DNA of 64,000 nt from positions 2,728,001 to 2,792,000 of the forward strand of contig NZ_JASGIV010000001.1 in the NCBI RefSeq assembly GCF_047654805.1, written 5' to 3'. Below, one piece after another: positions 1 through 9,299 of the stretch; the stretch's first letter is position 1, and each line of letters starts with the position of its first letter. The notes below the pieces were generated by a model. That model searched no databases and was not told the origin of the DNA. It saw only the letters and a list, made by a program, of their open reading frames with translations. The position numbers were made by a program, and so were the translations under genes. The DNA comes from Pelomonas sp047654805 (GTDB lineage: Bacteria; Pseudomonadota; Gammaproteobacteria; Burkholderiales; Burkholderiaceae_C).

Positions 1-638
1 TCTCCAGCGATCTCGAACGGCCAGGCCCAGAAGGTCTGCCCGTCAGGCATGTAGACCGAGCCAATGGGATTGGCGGCCACCAGCGCACCGACGACCAGCC
101 CGTCCCCCAGCTCCAGCGATGCCGAGCCGATGCCGCCCGGCAGATACCCTGCCATGGCGCCCCGCCCTGCCCCTACGGAGCCCAGCGCGAAATCGCGCCG
201 AGCGGCAGCGACGGCTGCCATGCCCCAATGGCGGTAGGGCGGCTCCAACCCCCAGCCCTTGTCGCCGCCATTGCCAAGGTCGTGCAGCACAGCCGCAGGC
301 ACGACGGGAATGGCTGGCGAGCCAGGCTTGAGCTGCAGTCCCTGCCCGTCAGCCGACAGCGCGGTGACCACGCCGTCCGCCACGGCCAGGCCAAACACCG
401 AACCACCCGCCAACGCGATTGCATGAGCCTTGCCGACCAGATTCTCCGGCGCCAGCGCCTCGGTCTCGCGCGTGCCGGGGCCGCCGCCGCGCACGTCCAC
501 CGCCGCGACCCAGAAGCCGTCTGTGCGCAGCACCGTGGCTCCGGAGCGAACGGCTTCGTCGGTGACATGGCCAACCGTCAGGCCGGACACGTCCGTAATC
601 AGGTTCAGGGGGCCGGGCTTGATTGCACAAAAGGTCAT
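1..638 (-). CDS. P1 (DmpA/S58) family peptidase, partial
   Basis: N-terminal ~212 residues of a protein that runs off the left edge of the window. On the minus strand it starts MTFCAIKPGPLNLITDVSGL and continues with TVGHVTDEAVRSGATV, the conserved N-terminal motif of the DmpA-like L-aminopeptidase/D-esterase family, followed by GGSVFGLAVADG. Family members self-cleave to expose an N-terminal serine nucleophile; that region is not in the window, so activity cannot be judged. The ATG overlaps the stop of the upstream alpha/beta hydrolase (ATGA), which indicates translational coupling. The substrate is unknown; the family removes N-terminal residues from small peptides or amides. Confidence 0.85.
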   Translation of the reverse strand, partial: MTFCAIKPGPLNLITDVSGLTVGHVTDEAVRSGATVLRTDGFWVAAVDVRGGGPGTRETEALAPENLVGKAHAIALAGGSVFGLAVADGVVTALSADGQGLQLKPGSPAIPVVPAAVLHDLGNGGDKGWGLEPPYRHWGMAAVAAARRDFALGSVGAGRGAMAGYLPGGIGSASLELGDGLVVGALVAANPIGSVYMPDGQTFWAWPFEIAG

Positions 639-1603
639 CGGACAACAGGCAGCCGCGCCACGAAGGCTGCGACATCGGCCGCCGACCGCTGCGGGATCTC
701 GCGCTGCGGCAGGTGGCCGATGCCGGGGTAGACGATCAGCTCGGCCCCCGCGATCGCCGCGGCGAAGCGGCGCGAATGCTCTAGCGGCAGGATGGGGTCG
801 ATCTCCCCATGCAGCACCAACGTGGGCAGGTGCAGGCCAGCCAGGCGTTCGGCGGTGGCCGGGGCTTGCGCGCCCGGGGCGACGGACATCAGGATAGGAC
901 GGTGGCCAGGATAGCGCTGGTACAGCGCCCAGCGATCGACCAACTGGTCGCTGATCAGCGACTTGTCGCCCACCTGCGCCGTCAGCCCCTGGCGGATCAG
1001 TGGGCGGTTGTCGATGCGCTCCAGCACCGCGCGGCCCCAGGGGTGCCCCAGGATACGGAAGGCCAGTGACGGGGTGCTGGACGGCATGGGCCAGCCGGCG
1101 GCGTCCACGAGCACGAGGCCACGCAGCGTCTGCGGCGCAAGCAGTGCCACCTGCCAGGCCACACCGCCCCCCATGGAGTTTCCGGCCAGCACATATGGCG
1201 GCAGCTGGAGCTGCTCAGCCACACGCATGACCAACCTCGCCTGCGCCTCCCGGTCGATCTGCGTGCCTGCTGGCGCAGCGGTCAGGCCATGGCCGGGCAG
1301 GTCGAGGCTGATCACGCGATGGCTCGCCCTCAGCCCGTCGGCCCAACCTTCCCAGGTCGCGTAGGAGTCGCCATAGCCGTGCAACAGCACCAGCACGGGT
1401 GCTTCGGCAGGCCCCTCGTCGCGGTAATGCAAGCGCAGGCCGTCGCCGAGGTCGAGATAGCGGTCCGCCGGGGTGGCCCAACGGGCCTCCAGCTCGGCGG
1501 CGGGCAGATCGGGCGCGCGCAGCCACAGGAAAGTCACGAGCGCCGCGACGGCGAGCAGGAGCAACAAGGTCAGCAAAGGCAGCACGAGAAACTTGAACAG
1601 CAA
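635..1603 (-). CDS. Membrane-anchored alpha/beta hydrolase
   Basis: About 322 residues. One N-terminal hydrophobic helix (LTLLLLLAVAALVTFLWL) probably anchors the protein, and an alpha/beta-hydrolase fold follows. Visible motifs are the oxyanion LLHGYGD, the nucleophile elbow GNSMGGG, an acidic loop LHGEIDPILP and the catalytic-His segment GIGHLPQ. I chose the TTG at 1603 because a GGAG lies just upstream and the hydrophobic helix then begins the protein; the frame stays open further upstream to an ATG at 1744, but that extension looks non-coding. It overlaps the following peptidase by 4 nt, so both are probably one transcript. The substrate (ester, lactone or epoxide) cannot be told. Confidence 0.8.
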   Translation of the reverse strand: MLFKFLVLPLLTLLLLLAVAALVTFLWLRAPDLPAAELEARWATPADRYLDLGDGLRLHYRDEGPAEAPVLVLLHGYGDSYATWEGWADGLRASHRVISLDLPGHGLTAAPAGTQIDREAQARLVMRVAEQLQLPPYVLAGNSMGGGVAWQVALLAPQTLRGLVLVDAAGWPMPSSTPSLAFRILGHPWGRAVLERIDNRPLIRQGLTAQVGDKSLISDQLVDRWALYQRYPGHRPILMSVAPGAQAPATAERLAGLHLPTLVLHGEIDPILPLEHSRRFAAAIAGAELIVYPGIGHLPQREIPQRSAADVAAFVARLPVVR

Positions 1604-1993
1604 GGCGGGCTCCGGAAGGAACAGAAAGCCCGTGAGCCTAGGTGGGCTGCAGTGTGCCGCCAAGCGCCGAATCCGAGGCTGCTTGTGCGCGGCGCGAGGA
1701 TGGACTCCCGCTCCCTGAGGCCTCTCGCAATTGACGCGGACCACGCCCCACTGGCAGACTTGCGGGCTTCATCAACCCTGCCGAAAAGGAGAAGACCATG
1801 GAACAACAAGCAGATCGTGTCGCCCTCCTCGTGTCGGCCGCCTGAGCACCAAGCGCTCCTGACCCTGCGCCAGCTGCGGGTCCATTGATTGCCGCGCCAG
1901 TCGCGGCCGGCTTCCCATCCTCTTGCTCCGCACGCCGTCGCGTGCGGATGGGTCCGCGCACGCGCGGACGAGGCCAACACTCAATGGATTCCC
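1604..1993. other. Intergenic region between divergent genes, with a possible mini-ORF
   Basis: 390 bp between the hydrolase (minus) and rsgA (plus). No convincing full-size gene. A plus-strand mini-ORF at 1798-1845 (MEQQADRVALLVSAA) has a good Shine-Dalgarno (AAGGAG, 7 nt upstream of ATG). A TTGACG at 1731-1736 could be a -35 box, but no good -10 follows. It may be a leader peptide or a gene remnant; no function is claimed. Confidence 0.3.
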
Positions 1994-3058
1994 ATGATCG
2001 AACTCGACTTCGAGACACTGCAGGCACTCGGGCTCACACACACCATCGCCGGCCGCGCCGCACAACTCGCCCCACCCGACGCAGGAACACGCCTGGCGCG
2101 CGTGACCGAATCGCAACGTGACTGCTTCACGCTGCACGACGGCCGCGCCGAACTGCAGGCCCGCGCGCTGCCCCGGCTGGTGCAGCAGCTGCAGGCCACC
2201 GGCCAGCTGTTGACGATCGGCGACTGGGTCGGCATGCACGTCGACACGCACGGCCAAGCCTGGATCGTCGACCGGGTCGCCCCCGTCACGCAGATCGCGC
2301 GCCGCGCCAACGACGGGCGCCGCCAACCGCTCGCCAGCAACGTCGATGCGGCGCTGCTGGTGATGGGGCTGGATGCGGACTTCAACGCCCGCCGCATGGA
2401 GCGCTACATCGCGATGGTGCGCGCCTGTGATGTGGCGCCGGTCGTCGTGCTCACCAAGCTCGACATCGCGCCGCTCGCTCAGGTGCGCATCGCCGAGATG
2501 TACGGCCGCCTGCCGGCGACTGTCCCGGTGCTGCCGGTCAATGCGCTGTCGCGCCAGGCGTGCACGGAGATCGGCCCATGGCTGCACGCCGGCCAGACGC
2601 TCGTGTTGCTCGGCTCCTCCGGTGCCGGCAAGTCGACGCTCATCAACACCTTGACCGACGCCAGCCAGTCGACGGGCGCCGTCCGCAGGGGCGACGGCCG
2701 CGGCCGCCACACGACGACGGCTCGCTCGATGCATCTGTGCCCGCAAGGCGGCTGCATCATCGACACGCCAGGCATGCGAACGTTCCGGCCTGATGCCGAG
2801 GCCGAGACGCTCGCTGCGACCTTCGAGGACGTTCAGTCGCTCTCCCAGCAATGCCGGTTCCGCGACTGCCGTCACGAATCCGAGCCCGGGTGCGCGGTAC
2901 GCGTCCATGTCGATGCCGACCGGCTGGACAACTACAAGAAGTTGATGCGCGATGCCCAGCGCGGCGAGATGAGCGCGCTCGAACGCATCGAGCAGCGCAG
3001 CAAGTGGAAGGCAATCGGCAAGGCAGGCAGCCAGCGCGCGCGCGAGAAGCGATCCTGA
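1994..3058 (+). CDS. rsgA: Ribosome small-subunit-dependent GTPase RsgA
   Basis: 354 residues; late 30S ribosome maturation GTPase. An N-terminal OB-fold (~1-100) is followed by a circularly permuted G domain in the order expected for RsgA/YjeQ: G4 LTKLD, then G1 GSSGAGKST, switch region HTTTARSMHL, G3 DTPGM. The C-terminal zinc-knuckle CRFRDCRHESEPGC has the family's Cys and His spacing. The start MIELDFETL fits the usual length of the family. No strong Shine-Dalgarno is visible. Monocistronic, ended by hairpins near 3166-3262. Confidence 0.95.
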   Translation: MIELDFETLQALGLTHTIAGRAAQLAPPDAGTRLARVTESQRDCFTLHDGRAELQARALPRLVQQLQATGQLLTIGDWVGMHVDTHGQAWIVDRVAPVTQIARRANDGRRQPLASNVDAALLVMGLDADFNARRMERYIAMVRACDVAPVVVLTKLDIAPLAQVRIAEMYGRLPATVPVLPVNALSRQACTEIGPWLHAGQTLVLLGSSGAGKSTLINTLTDASQSTGAVRRGDGRGRHTTTARSMHLCPQGGCIIDTPGMRTFRPDAEAETLAATFEDVQSLSQQCRFRDCRHESEPGCAVRVHVDADRLDNYKKLMRDAQRGEMSALERIEQRSKWKAIGKAGSQRAREKRS

Positions 3059-3235
3059 GCGGCATGGGGACCGTCGCGGGCAGCGATCCCACTCCCGGGC
3101 GCGACAGTTTCACCACCATCCCTGCTGGAAAGCGCGCAGCACTGCTGATTTCCCAGCAGCGCCATCCCGTGGCAACGCAGCTTGCCACGGGGCGGGCGCG
3201 CTGGCGTGGAAGTTGCTCGAAGTCAACGATCACCA

Positions 3236-3262
3236 CCCGGCCGCCCTGGCCGGGTTTCCGTT
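3236..3262 (+). terminator. Probable intrinsic terminator after rsgA
   Basis: CCCGGCC / GGCCGGG stem (3236-3242 with 3248-3254) followed by TTTCCGTTTCC. A second perfect 10-bp stem (CCCGTGGCAA / TTGCCACGGG) lies at 3166-3191 without a T tract. Both sit between rsgA and the ABC exporter genes. Confidence 0.6.
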
Positions 3263-3280
3263 TCCTCTGCCCCTCTCCCG

Positions 3281-5050
3281 ATGCCCTCTGCCCGATCGCC
3301 ACTGTGGCGAAGCCTGCTCCTGTACCGCGACATCCCCTGGCACTTCCTCGTCACCGCGCTGCTCTTCCTGCTTGGCAACATCGCCTTCGCCGGCCAGCAG
3401 TGGCTGGTGGGGCGCGCCGCCCACGCGCTGGAGGAAGGCGCTTCCCTGGGCGCGCGCGCGGCGCTTGACGGCGTGCTGTTCTGGTGTGCCTGGCTGCTGG
3501 GCGTGGCGCTGCTGCGCGGCGGGCTGCAGTACGCCGCCGGGCTGGCCTCGCTGATCAGCGGCCAGCAGTTGCTGACGCTGTTGCGCGAGCGCATCCTCAT
3601 GCAGGTCCAGCGACTGGACCTGGGCTACCACTGGCGCCATGGCGTTGGCGAACTGGTCACGCGCACGACGCGTGATGCCGACAAGCTGCGCGATGCACTG
3701 ATCAACTTCTGGAGGCAGGTGTTCGAGCTGAGCCTGGTGGTCACCGCCACGCTGGCGGTCCTGGCCTGGTACCACCCGCTGCTGGCCCTGGTGCCGCTGG
3801 TGCTGATCGCCGCCGCCATCACGCTCTTCCTGCGCCAGACCAACCATCTCGTCACGCTGGACCGCGCCGTGGGCGCCGCCTACGACGAGGTCAACCAGGA
3901 GCTGTCCGAAGGCGTGAACGGCGTGCGCGTCATCAAGTCCTTCGTGCTGGAAGGGCAGCGCGCCGAGCGCTTCGAAGCCCAGGTGGGCGTCTTCATGCGG
4001 CAGGCCACTGCCGCCCTCGCCTACGCCTGCGCCCGCGTGCCGCTGCCCCAGGCGGTGGTGGCGCTTGGCCAGGTGTGGATCCTGGTGTACGGGCTGCACC
4101 TCGTGGAGGCAGGCCAGCTGCACCGCGGCGAGCTGGTGGCAGCACTGCTGATGGCCAACGTGCTGATATTCCGCGCCGAAGGCGTGGGCCGCGTCATGCA
4201 GATCTTCGCCGACGCGCGCTCCTCGGCGGCTCGCATCTGGGAGCTGCTGGATGCCGAGCCGGCCATTCAGGGCGGCAACGCCCGCCTTCCCGAGCGTCAC
4301 TCGCCACTCGGCTTGCGGCTGGAGCACGTGGCCGTGCGCGCGCCGGGCGGCAGCACGGCGATCCTGGACGACTGCAGCCTTGGCATCGCGCCCGGTGAGG
4401 TCGTGGCCCTCGTGGGCGCGACCGGTGCCGGCAAGAGCACCCTCGTCAGCCTGCTTCCGCGCCTGCTGGATGCAGACGTCGGACGGCTGCTTCTGGGCAG
4501 TGACGACGGTGGCTGGACCGACCTGCGCACGCTGCGCCTTGACGTGCTGCGCCAGGCGGTACAGGTGGTGCCGCAGGAAGCCTTCCTGTTCTCCGACACG
4601 CTGGCGGCCAACCTGCGGCTGGCCGCTCCGCTGGCCGACGACGCAGCGCTGCAGCGCGCCCTGCACGTTGCCTGCGCGGACGAGGTCGTAGAGCGGCTGC
4701 ACGACGGGCTGCAGACACGGGTGGGCGATCGCGGCGTCACGCTGTCTGGCGGCCAGCGCCAGCGCCTGGCGCTGGCCCGCGCGTTGCTGGCTCGGCCGCG
4801 TCTGCTGGCCCTGGACGACGCGACCAGCGCGCTGGACGCGCTCACCGAGCAGCGCGTGTTCAGCCGGCTGCGCGCCCTGCGTCAGGAGGATGGCGGTGGC
4901 ACCACGGTGCTGATGGTGGCCAGCAAGCTCTCCACCGTGCTGCAGGCCGACCGTGTACTGCTGCTGGTCGATGGACGCATCGCCGCCCAGGGCCGGCACG
5001 CCGAGCTGACGCGCCACCGGACCTACCGCGAACTGCTGGGGCTGGACTGA
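3281..5050 (+). CDS. ABC exporter half-transporter, degenerate ATP site (MdlA-like)
   Basis: 589 residues: six-helix ABC exporter membrane domain (~1-310) then an ATPase domain with Walker A GATGAGKST and signature LSGGQ. Two catalytic positions deviate: Walker B is LLALDDATSALD (Asp in place of the catalytic Glu) and the H-loop reads ASKLST instead of AHRLST. Such degeneracy is known in one half of heterodimeric exporters such as MdlAB and TM287/288. The next gene starts inside its stop codon (TGATG). Start MPSARSPLW was chosen as the first Met before the first membrane helix. Substrate unknown; probably exports a hydrophobic compound. Confidence 0.88.
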   Translation: MPSARSPLWRSLLLYRDIPWHFLVTALLFLLGNIAFAGQQWLVGRAAHALEEGASLGARAALDGVLFWCAWLLGVALLRGGLQYAAGLASLISGQQLLTLLRERILMQVQRLDLGYHWRHGVGELVTRTTRDADKLRDALINFWRQVFELSLVVTATLAVLAWYHPLLALVPLVLIAAAITLFLRQTNHLVTLDRAVGAAYDEVNQELSEGVNGVRVIKSFVLEGQRAERFEAQVGVFMRQATAALAYACARVPLPQAVVALGQVWILVYGLHLVEAGQLHRGELVAALLMANVLIFRAEGVGRVMQIFADARSSAARIWELLDAEPAIQGGNARLPERHSPLGLRLEHVAVRAPGGSTAILDDCSLGIAPGEVVALVGATGAGKSTLVSLLPRLLDADVGRLLLGSDDGGWTDLRTLRLDVLRQAVQVVPQEAFLFSDTLAANLRLAAPLADDAALQRALHVACADEVVERLHDGLQTRVGDRGVTLSGGQRQRLALARALLARPRLLALDDATSALDALTEQRVFSRLRALRQEDGGGTTVLMVASKLSTVLQADRVLLLVDGRIAAQGRHAELTRHRTYRELLGLD

Positions 5051-6909
5051 TGGCAGCCCGCGACATGCGAGGACAGCGTCCACTGTCCGACATCGAACTC
5101 GAGCAGGCGCTCGCCCGCAAGGCGCTGGACCGCGGCATGTTCTGGCGGCTGCTCCCGCTGCTGGGCAGCGTGCGGCGCGAACTGCTGGCCGTCATCGTGC
5201 TGGAGGCGCTCCTGGTGGGCGCCGTGTTTCTGCGGCCCTGGTTCGTGGGACAGGCGCTTGACCACGCGCTCGTTCCTGCCGACGGCGGCTGGAAGATCGA
5301 CACGCAACTGGCGACGCTTCTCGGTGTGGGCATGGCTCTAACCTGGGTGCTGAGGTTTGCCCTGTCGGGCCTGTCGCAGTACCTTGCAGGTGCCGCGGCG
5401 CTGCGGGTGCTGAACACGCTGCGAATACGTGTGTACCGGCATGTGCAGTCGCTCAGCGTGCGCTTCTTCGACAAGACCAAGGCCGGTCGCATCATCTCGC
5501 GCGTGGATCGCGACGTGGACGCTCTGGAGCCACTGCTGATCCAGGGCCCGCCGGAACTGTTGTCGGCGGCGTTGCGCTGCGGTGTGGCGGCGTTGCTGAT
5601 CCATGCCATCTCGCCCACGCTCTTCCTCGCGCTGGCCGCCGTCGTGCCGCTGCTCGTGCTGGGTATCTGGGGTTTCAAGCGCATCTCACAGAAGAACTGG
5701 GGCCTGGTGGCCGAGGCCCGCGCGCGCTTCACCGCACACCTCGTCGAGACCGTGGCTGGCGTGCGCATCATTCAGCAGACCGTGCAGGAAGATGCCAACC
5801 GCCACCACTACCGCACGCTGCTGGATGACTTCAACCACACGTTGATCCGCGGCAACCGCAAGTCCGGCTGGTTCCTGCCCTATGCCGCGCTGCTGACCAG
5901 CGCGGGCATGGCGCTGCTGCTCGCGGGCGGTGCCGGTGCCGTGGCGCGCGGCGAGCTGAGCTTCGGCCAGGTCGTGCAGTGCCTGTTCTACGTGCAGCTC
6001 TTCCTCGGCCCGCTGCAGGAGCTGTCCGACCTGCTGGAACGCTACACCAGCGGTGCAGCGTCGGCGCAGCGCGTCTTCCTGCTGCTGGACACCGAGCCTG
6101 AGGTGGCCGACCCCGCCGACCCCAGGCCGCTTGCAACCGTTCGCGGTGACATCCACTTCGACCGCGTCGGCTTCGCCTACGAACACCAGCGCCCTGTCAT
6201 CCGAGGACTGGACTTGCACATCGCGCCCGGCGAGGTGCTGGCCATCGTCGGCCCCACCGGCCATGGCAAGAGCACGCTCGTTCAGCTGCTCACGCGCTTC
6301 TATGACATCGGCGAGGGCGCCGTGCGGCTGGACGGCATCGACATCCGGGACCTCGCTCAGCACGCGTTGCGCCGACATGTGGGCGTGGTGCTGCAGGAGA
6401 ACATGCTGTTCTCCGGCAGCATCCTCGACAACCTGCGGCTGGCTGCACCAACGGCCAGTGACGCGCGACTCATAGCCGCCGCCCGCGATCTCGGTGCCGA
6501 TGCGGTACTGGAGCGGCTTGCGCTGGGCTACGACACACCCGTCGGCCCCATGGGCAGCCAGCTCAGCCAGGGCCAGCGCCAACTGGTTTGCCTGGTACGC
6601 GCCTACCTGGCCGACCCTGCCGTGCTCGTCATGGACGAGGCCACCTCAGCCGTGGACGTGCAGACAGAGCGCCGCATCCAGGCCGCGTTGCGGCGGCTTT
6701 GCGAGGGCCGCACGGCCATCATCATCGCCCACCGACTGGCCACCATACGCGACGCCGACCGCATCGCCGTCATCGAGCAGGGCCGCATCGTCGAAATCGG
6801 CCCCCACGCAGAGTTGATCGACGCCGGCGGCGCCTACTCGCGGCTGTACCGCGCCTACGAACAGGCATCGTTCGGCGCCAGCGTAGAAACCAGCCCGGCA
6901 CTGGCCTGA
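5050..6909 (+). CDS. ABC exporter half-transporter, catalytic half (MdlB-like)
   Basis: 619 residues, membrane domain then ATPase. It carries Walker A GPTGHGKST, Walker B VLVMDEATSAVD with the catalytic Glu, and H-loop AHRLAT. Its signature is LSQGQ rather than LSGGQ. This is the mirror image of the first half: the full catalytic site would pair this subunit's Walker B with the first subunit's LSGGQ, while the first subunit's degenerate Walker B faces LSQGQ. Translationally coupled to the first half by a 1-nt overlap. Together they should form one asymmetric heterodimer in the inner membrane. Confidence 0.88.
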   Translation: MAARDMRGQRPLSDIELEQALARKALDRGMFWRLLPLLGSVRRELLAVIVLEALLVGAVFLRPWFVGQALDHALVPADGGWKIDTQLATLLGVGMALTWVLRFALSGLSQYLAGAAALRVLNTLRIRVYRHVQSLSVRFFDKTKAGRIISRVDRDVDALEPLLIQGPPELLSAALRCGVAALLIHAISPTLFLALAAVVPLLVLGIWGFKRISQKNWGLVAEARARFTAHLVETVAGVRIIQQTVQEDANRHHYRTLLDDFNHTLIRGNRKSGWFLPYAALLTSAGMALLLAGGAGAVARGELSFGQVVQCLFYVQLFLGPLQELSDLLERYTSGAASAQRVFLLLDTEPEVADPADPRPLATVRGDIHFDRVGFAYEHQRPVIRGLDLHIAPGEVLAIVGPTGHGKSTLVQLLTRFYDIGEGAVRLDGIDIRDLAQHALRRHVGVVLQENMLFSGSILDNLRLAAPTASDARLIAAARDLGADAVLERLALGYDTPVGPMGSQLSQGQRQLVCLVRAYLADPAVLVMDEATSAVDVQTERRIQAALRRLCEGRTAIIIAHRLATIRDADRIAVIEQGRIVEIGPHAELIDAGGAYSRLYRAYEQASFGASVETSPALA

Positions 6910-6977
6910 AGCCAGCAGCGGTTGCTGCGTTCGACGCGCAGCGATGCAGAAACGGGGTGTTCTTGCCGGAAAAACGC

Positions 6978-6993
6978 TGGCACGGATCTGGCG
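6978..6993 (+). promoter_or_regulatory. Sigma-54 (-24/-12) promoter of the dszB-like/monooxygenase unit
   Basis: TGGCACGGATCTGGCG matches the sigma-54 consensus TGGCACG-N4-TTGCW, with the essential GG and GC exactly 10 nt apart. It lies ~36 bp before the ATG at 7029, so the transcript would start near 7004. Confidence 0.75.
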
Positions 6994-7028
6994 ATTGAAG
7001 GGTTGCCCCTTCACCTCCAGGACATCCC

Positions 7029-8132
7029 ATGAGCACCCCCAAGACCTCCGTCGACACTGTCTGGTTCACCCGCTGCCCCGTGCCCACCGCCACCGGCCTG
7101 GCCTACCGCCTGGGCTGGCTGGGAGAGGACTTCGCCCGCGACGGCATTGAACTGAAGACACTGCAGGAAGTTGGCGGCGACCTCGCCCGCCATCACTATG
7201 ACCACGAGCTGACCACGCTGGTCCGCGAAGGCGGCAACCTGCTGGCCATCCCCGCACGCGCCCAGGGCGCGCCGACGCGGCTGGTGGGCCTGACCTGGAT
7301 CGACGAGTTCCAGGCCATCCTCGTGCGCCCCGACTCCCCAATCAGCCGCCCCGAGCACCTGCGCGGCCAGCGTCTGGCGCTGCCGGCATTCCGCGCCGCT
7401 GACCTGGCCCAGAACCGTCGCGGCCGCAGCATCGCGCGCGGCATGAGCCTGGCGGGCTACAAGGGCGCGCTGAACTCCGTGGGCCTGTCGCTGGACGATG
7501 CCCGCCTCGTCGAGCTGCCCGCAGCGCCGCCGCGCGAAGGCGACGCCGGCCATCTTGCCGGTGGACCCGCGGGCGGCGGCGCACGCAGCGCCGAGAGCCT
7601 GGGAACCGGCCTGTGGGAAGGCATCCTGCCGCTGCTGCGCGGCGAGGTGGATGCCGTCTACGTCAAAGGCGCTGCCGCACTGGAGGCCGCCCAGCGCCTG
7701 GGCGCCAAGGTCGGCATCGACCTGGACCAACTGCCGGAGAAGCGCTTTCGCGTCAACAACGGCACGCCGCGGCCCATCACCGTACACCAGTCGCTCATCG
7801 ACGACCACTTCGAGCTGCTGGTGCGCTTCCTGACACAGACGCTGCGCGCCGCCGAATGGGCCAAGACCCACCTGAAGGAGACGCTGGAGATCCTGCAGGG
7901 CGAGACGCGCGCTGGCAGCGAGGGCGTCAGCGGCGCATACCGCAACGGCTTCCACCTCACGCTGGCGCCCGACCTCAGCGAGGAGCGCGTGGAGCTGTTC
8001 CGCCAGCAGAAGAACTTCCAGCTCACGCACGGATTCCTGGACCGGGATTTCGACTTCGACGCGTGGATCGACCCGCGCCCCCTGGCCGCCGCGCACGAGC
8101 GCCTCGCCCAGCAGCTGCGCGCCGCCGCCTGA
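7029..8132 (+). CDS. DszB-like sulfinate desulfinase homologue, Cys type
   Basis: 367 residues with the periplasmic-binding-protein type II fold of the NrtA/SsuA family but no signal peptide, so it should be cytoplasmic and an enzyme rather than a transport protein. The start FTRCPVPTA (Cys16) matches the SNCPVP segment of DszB (2'-hydroxybiphenyl-2-sulfinate desulfinase) that holds nucleophile Cys27. A His-rich HHYDH (55-59) precedes Arg66 in VREGGN, resembling DszB's His60 and Arg70 region (R-x-G-G kept). A family that breaks C-S bonds of sulfinates is the best guess. A sulfonate-binding protein is the alternative, less likely without a signal peptide. First gene after a sigma-54 promoter; a monooxygenase follows 9 nt later. 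Confidence 0.7.
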   Translation: MSTPKTSVDTVWFTRCPVPTATGLAYRLGWLGEDFARDGIELKTLQEVGGDLARHHYDHELTTLVREGGNLLAIPARAQGAPTRLVGLTWIDEFQAILVRPDSPISRPEHLRGQRLALPAFRAADLAQNRRGRSIARGMSLAGYKGALNSVGLSLDDARLVELPAAPPREGDAGHLAGGPAGGGARSAESLGTGLWEGILPLLRGEVDAVYVKGAAALEAAQRLGAKVGIDLDQLPEKRFRVNNGTPRPITVHQSLIDDHFELLVRFLTQTLRAAEWAKTHLKETLEILQGETRAGSEGVSGAYRNGFHLTLAPDLSEERVELFRQQKNFQLTHGFLDRDFDFDAWIDPRPLAAAHERLAQQLRAAA

Positions 8133-8141
8133 GGAACCAAG

Positions 8142-9299
8142 ATGGCCGTCAAGATCCTCTGGTACCTGACCGCGCCTGATGGCCCCTACCCCTGGGAGCC
8201 GCAGGGCCGTTGGAAGACCGACTTCCGCCACCTCGAACAGCTTGCCGTCACCATCGACCGGCTGGGGTACTACGGCGCCCTGCTCGGCAGCAGTGCCAAC
8301 GAGAGCCTGGCCGTCGCCGCCGCGCTGATCGCGCAGACGCACCGGATGCGCTTCCTCGTCGCGCAGCACCCAGGCGAGCTGTCGCCCGCCGTGCTGGCCA
8401 AGTATGCGCAGACCTTCGACGCCTTCTCGGGTGGTCGACTGCTGTTCAACGTCGTCAACGGCAACGACGCCGGCCTCGCTGCTCTGGGCGTGCACTACCC
8501 GCACGACGAACGATACGACTTCAGCTGGGAGTACTGGGACGCGTTCCGACGCGTCTATGACGGCGACACCAGCGGCTACGAGGGTCGCTACGTGAAGCTG
8601 GCTCCGCGCCACTCCGGCCCCAGTCCGATGGGCACCTGGAACGGCCCGACCCAGCCGGGCGGCGTGCCGCTATGGGGTGCCGGCACCTCGGCGCCGGGCG
8701 TCGCGCACTCGGTCAAGCTGCTGGACGTCTACCTCTCCTTCGCCAACACGCCGCCGCTGCTGGGCGACAAGTTCCGCCGCGTCGGCGCCGAGGCCGAGAA
8801 GATCGGCCGCAAGCTGCAGTACGGCACGCGGCTGCAGGTCATCGTGCGCGAGACGGAGGAGGAGGCCTGGGCTCATGCCGAGTGGCTGCTTTCCAAGTCG
8901 TCGCTGGAGCACGCAAAGCGTTCCGCGCAGCGCCAGCTCAAGCCCGGCGAGACACTGGAGACCTTCCGCAGCGACAACCCCATCATCCAGCGCAACGCCC
9001 AGAGCCTGCTCGCCGGGCGCCTGCCCACGGCCCGCGAGCTGGAGATCTATCCCAACGTCTGGGTCGGCCCCGCGTGGTTCGGCTTCGACATCCTCGGCCC
9101 GGCCTCCGGCACGACGCTGGTGGGTAGCGCCGAGAACGTCGCCGCACGCATCCGCGAATACGAGGCCCAGGGCACCAACGCCTTCATCCTGTCCGGCTTC
9201 CCGCTCATCAGCGAGGCTCAGCGCGTGGCCGACCTGCTGCTGCCACTGCTGGACCTGGACCACGGCTTCGACGTTCCCGCGCTGCGCGCCGGGCGCTGA
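8142..9299 (+). CDS. SsuD-family FMNH2-dependent monooxygenase
   Basis: 385 residues, luciferase-like TIM barrel. The family traits FLVAQHP, RLLFNVVNGND, HDERYD, RLQVIVRETEEEAW, YPNVWVG, TTLVGS and FILSGFP line up with E. coli SsuD (alkanesulfonate monooxygenase) over its full length. Two SsuD active-site residues differ by eye alignment: Cys54 is replaced by Asn (SSANES) and His228 by Gln (TRLQVIV). It likely uses reduced flavin from a separate reductase (candidate at 30417) to cleave a C-S bond or oxidise a sulfone. Shine-Dalgarno GAGGAA. Paralogous to the gene at 24646-25851. Confidence 0.85.
   Translation: MAVKILWYLTAPDGPYPWEPQGRWKTDFRHLEQLAVTIDRLGYYGALLGSSANESLAVAAALIAQTHRMRFLVAQHPGELSPAVLAKYAQTFDAFSGGRLLFNVVNGNDAGLAALGVHYPHDERYDFSWEYWDAFRRVYDGDTSGYEGRYVKLAPRHSGPSPMGTWNGPTQPGGVPLWGAGTSAPGVAHSVKLLDVYLSFANTPPLLGDKFRRVGAEAEKIGRKLQYGTRLQVIVRETEEEAWAHAEWLLSKSSLEHAKRSAQRQLKPGETLETFRSDNPIIQRNAQSLLAGRLPTARELEIYPNVWVGPAWFGFDILGPASGTTLVGSAENVAARIREYEAQGTNAFILSGFPLISEAQRVADLLLPLLDLDHGFDVPALRAGR

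Noticed and set aside
3230..5083. Long minus-strand open frame (617 codons) opposite the first ABC exporter gene
   Set aside because: High-GC antisense shadow; its composition is Gln/His/Arg-rich without any domain, and the plus strand holds full ABC transporter motifs.
7029..8132. Calling the DszB-like protein a sulfonate ABC binding protein (SsuA-like)
   Set aside because: No signal peptide or lipobox, no adjacent SsuBC, and a Cys-Pro-Val-Pro motif as in DszB. Kept as an alternative only.
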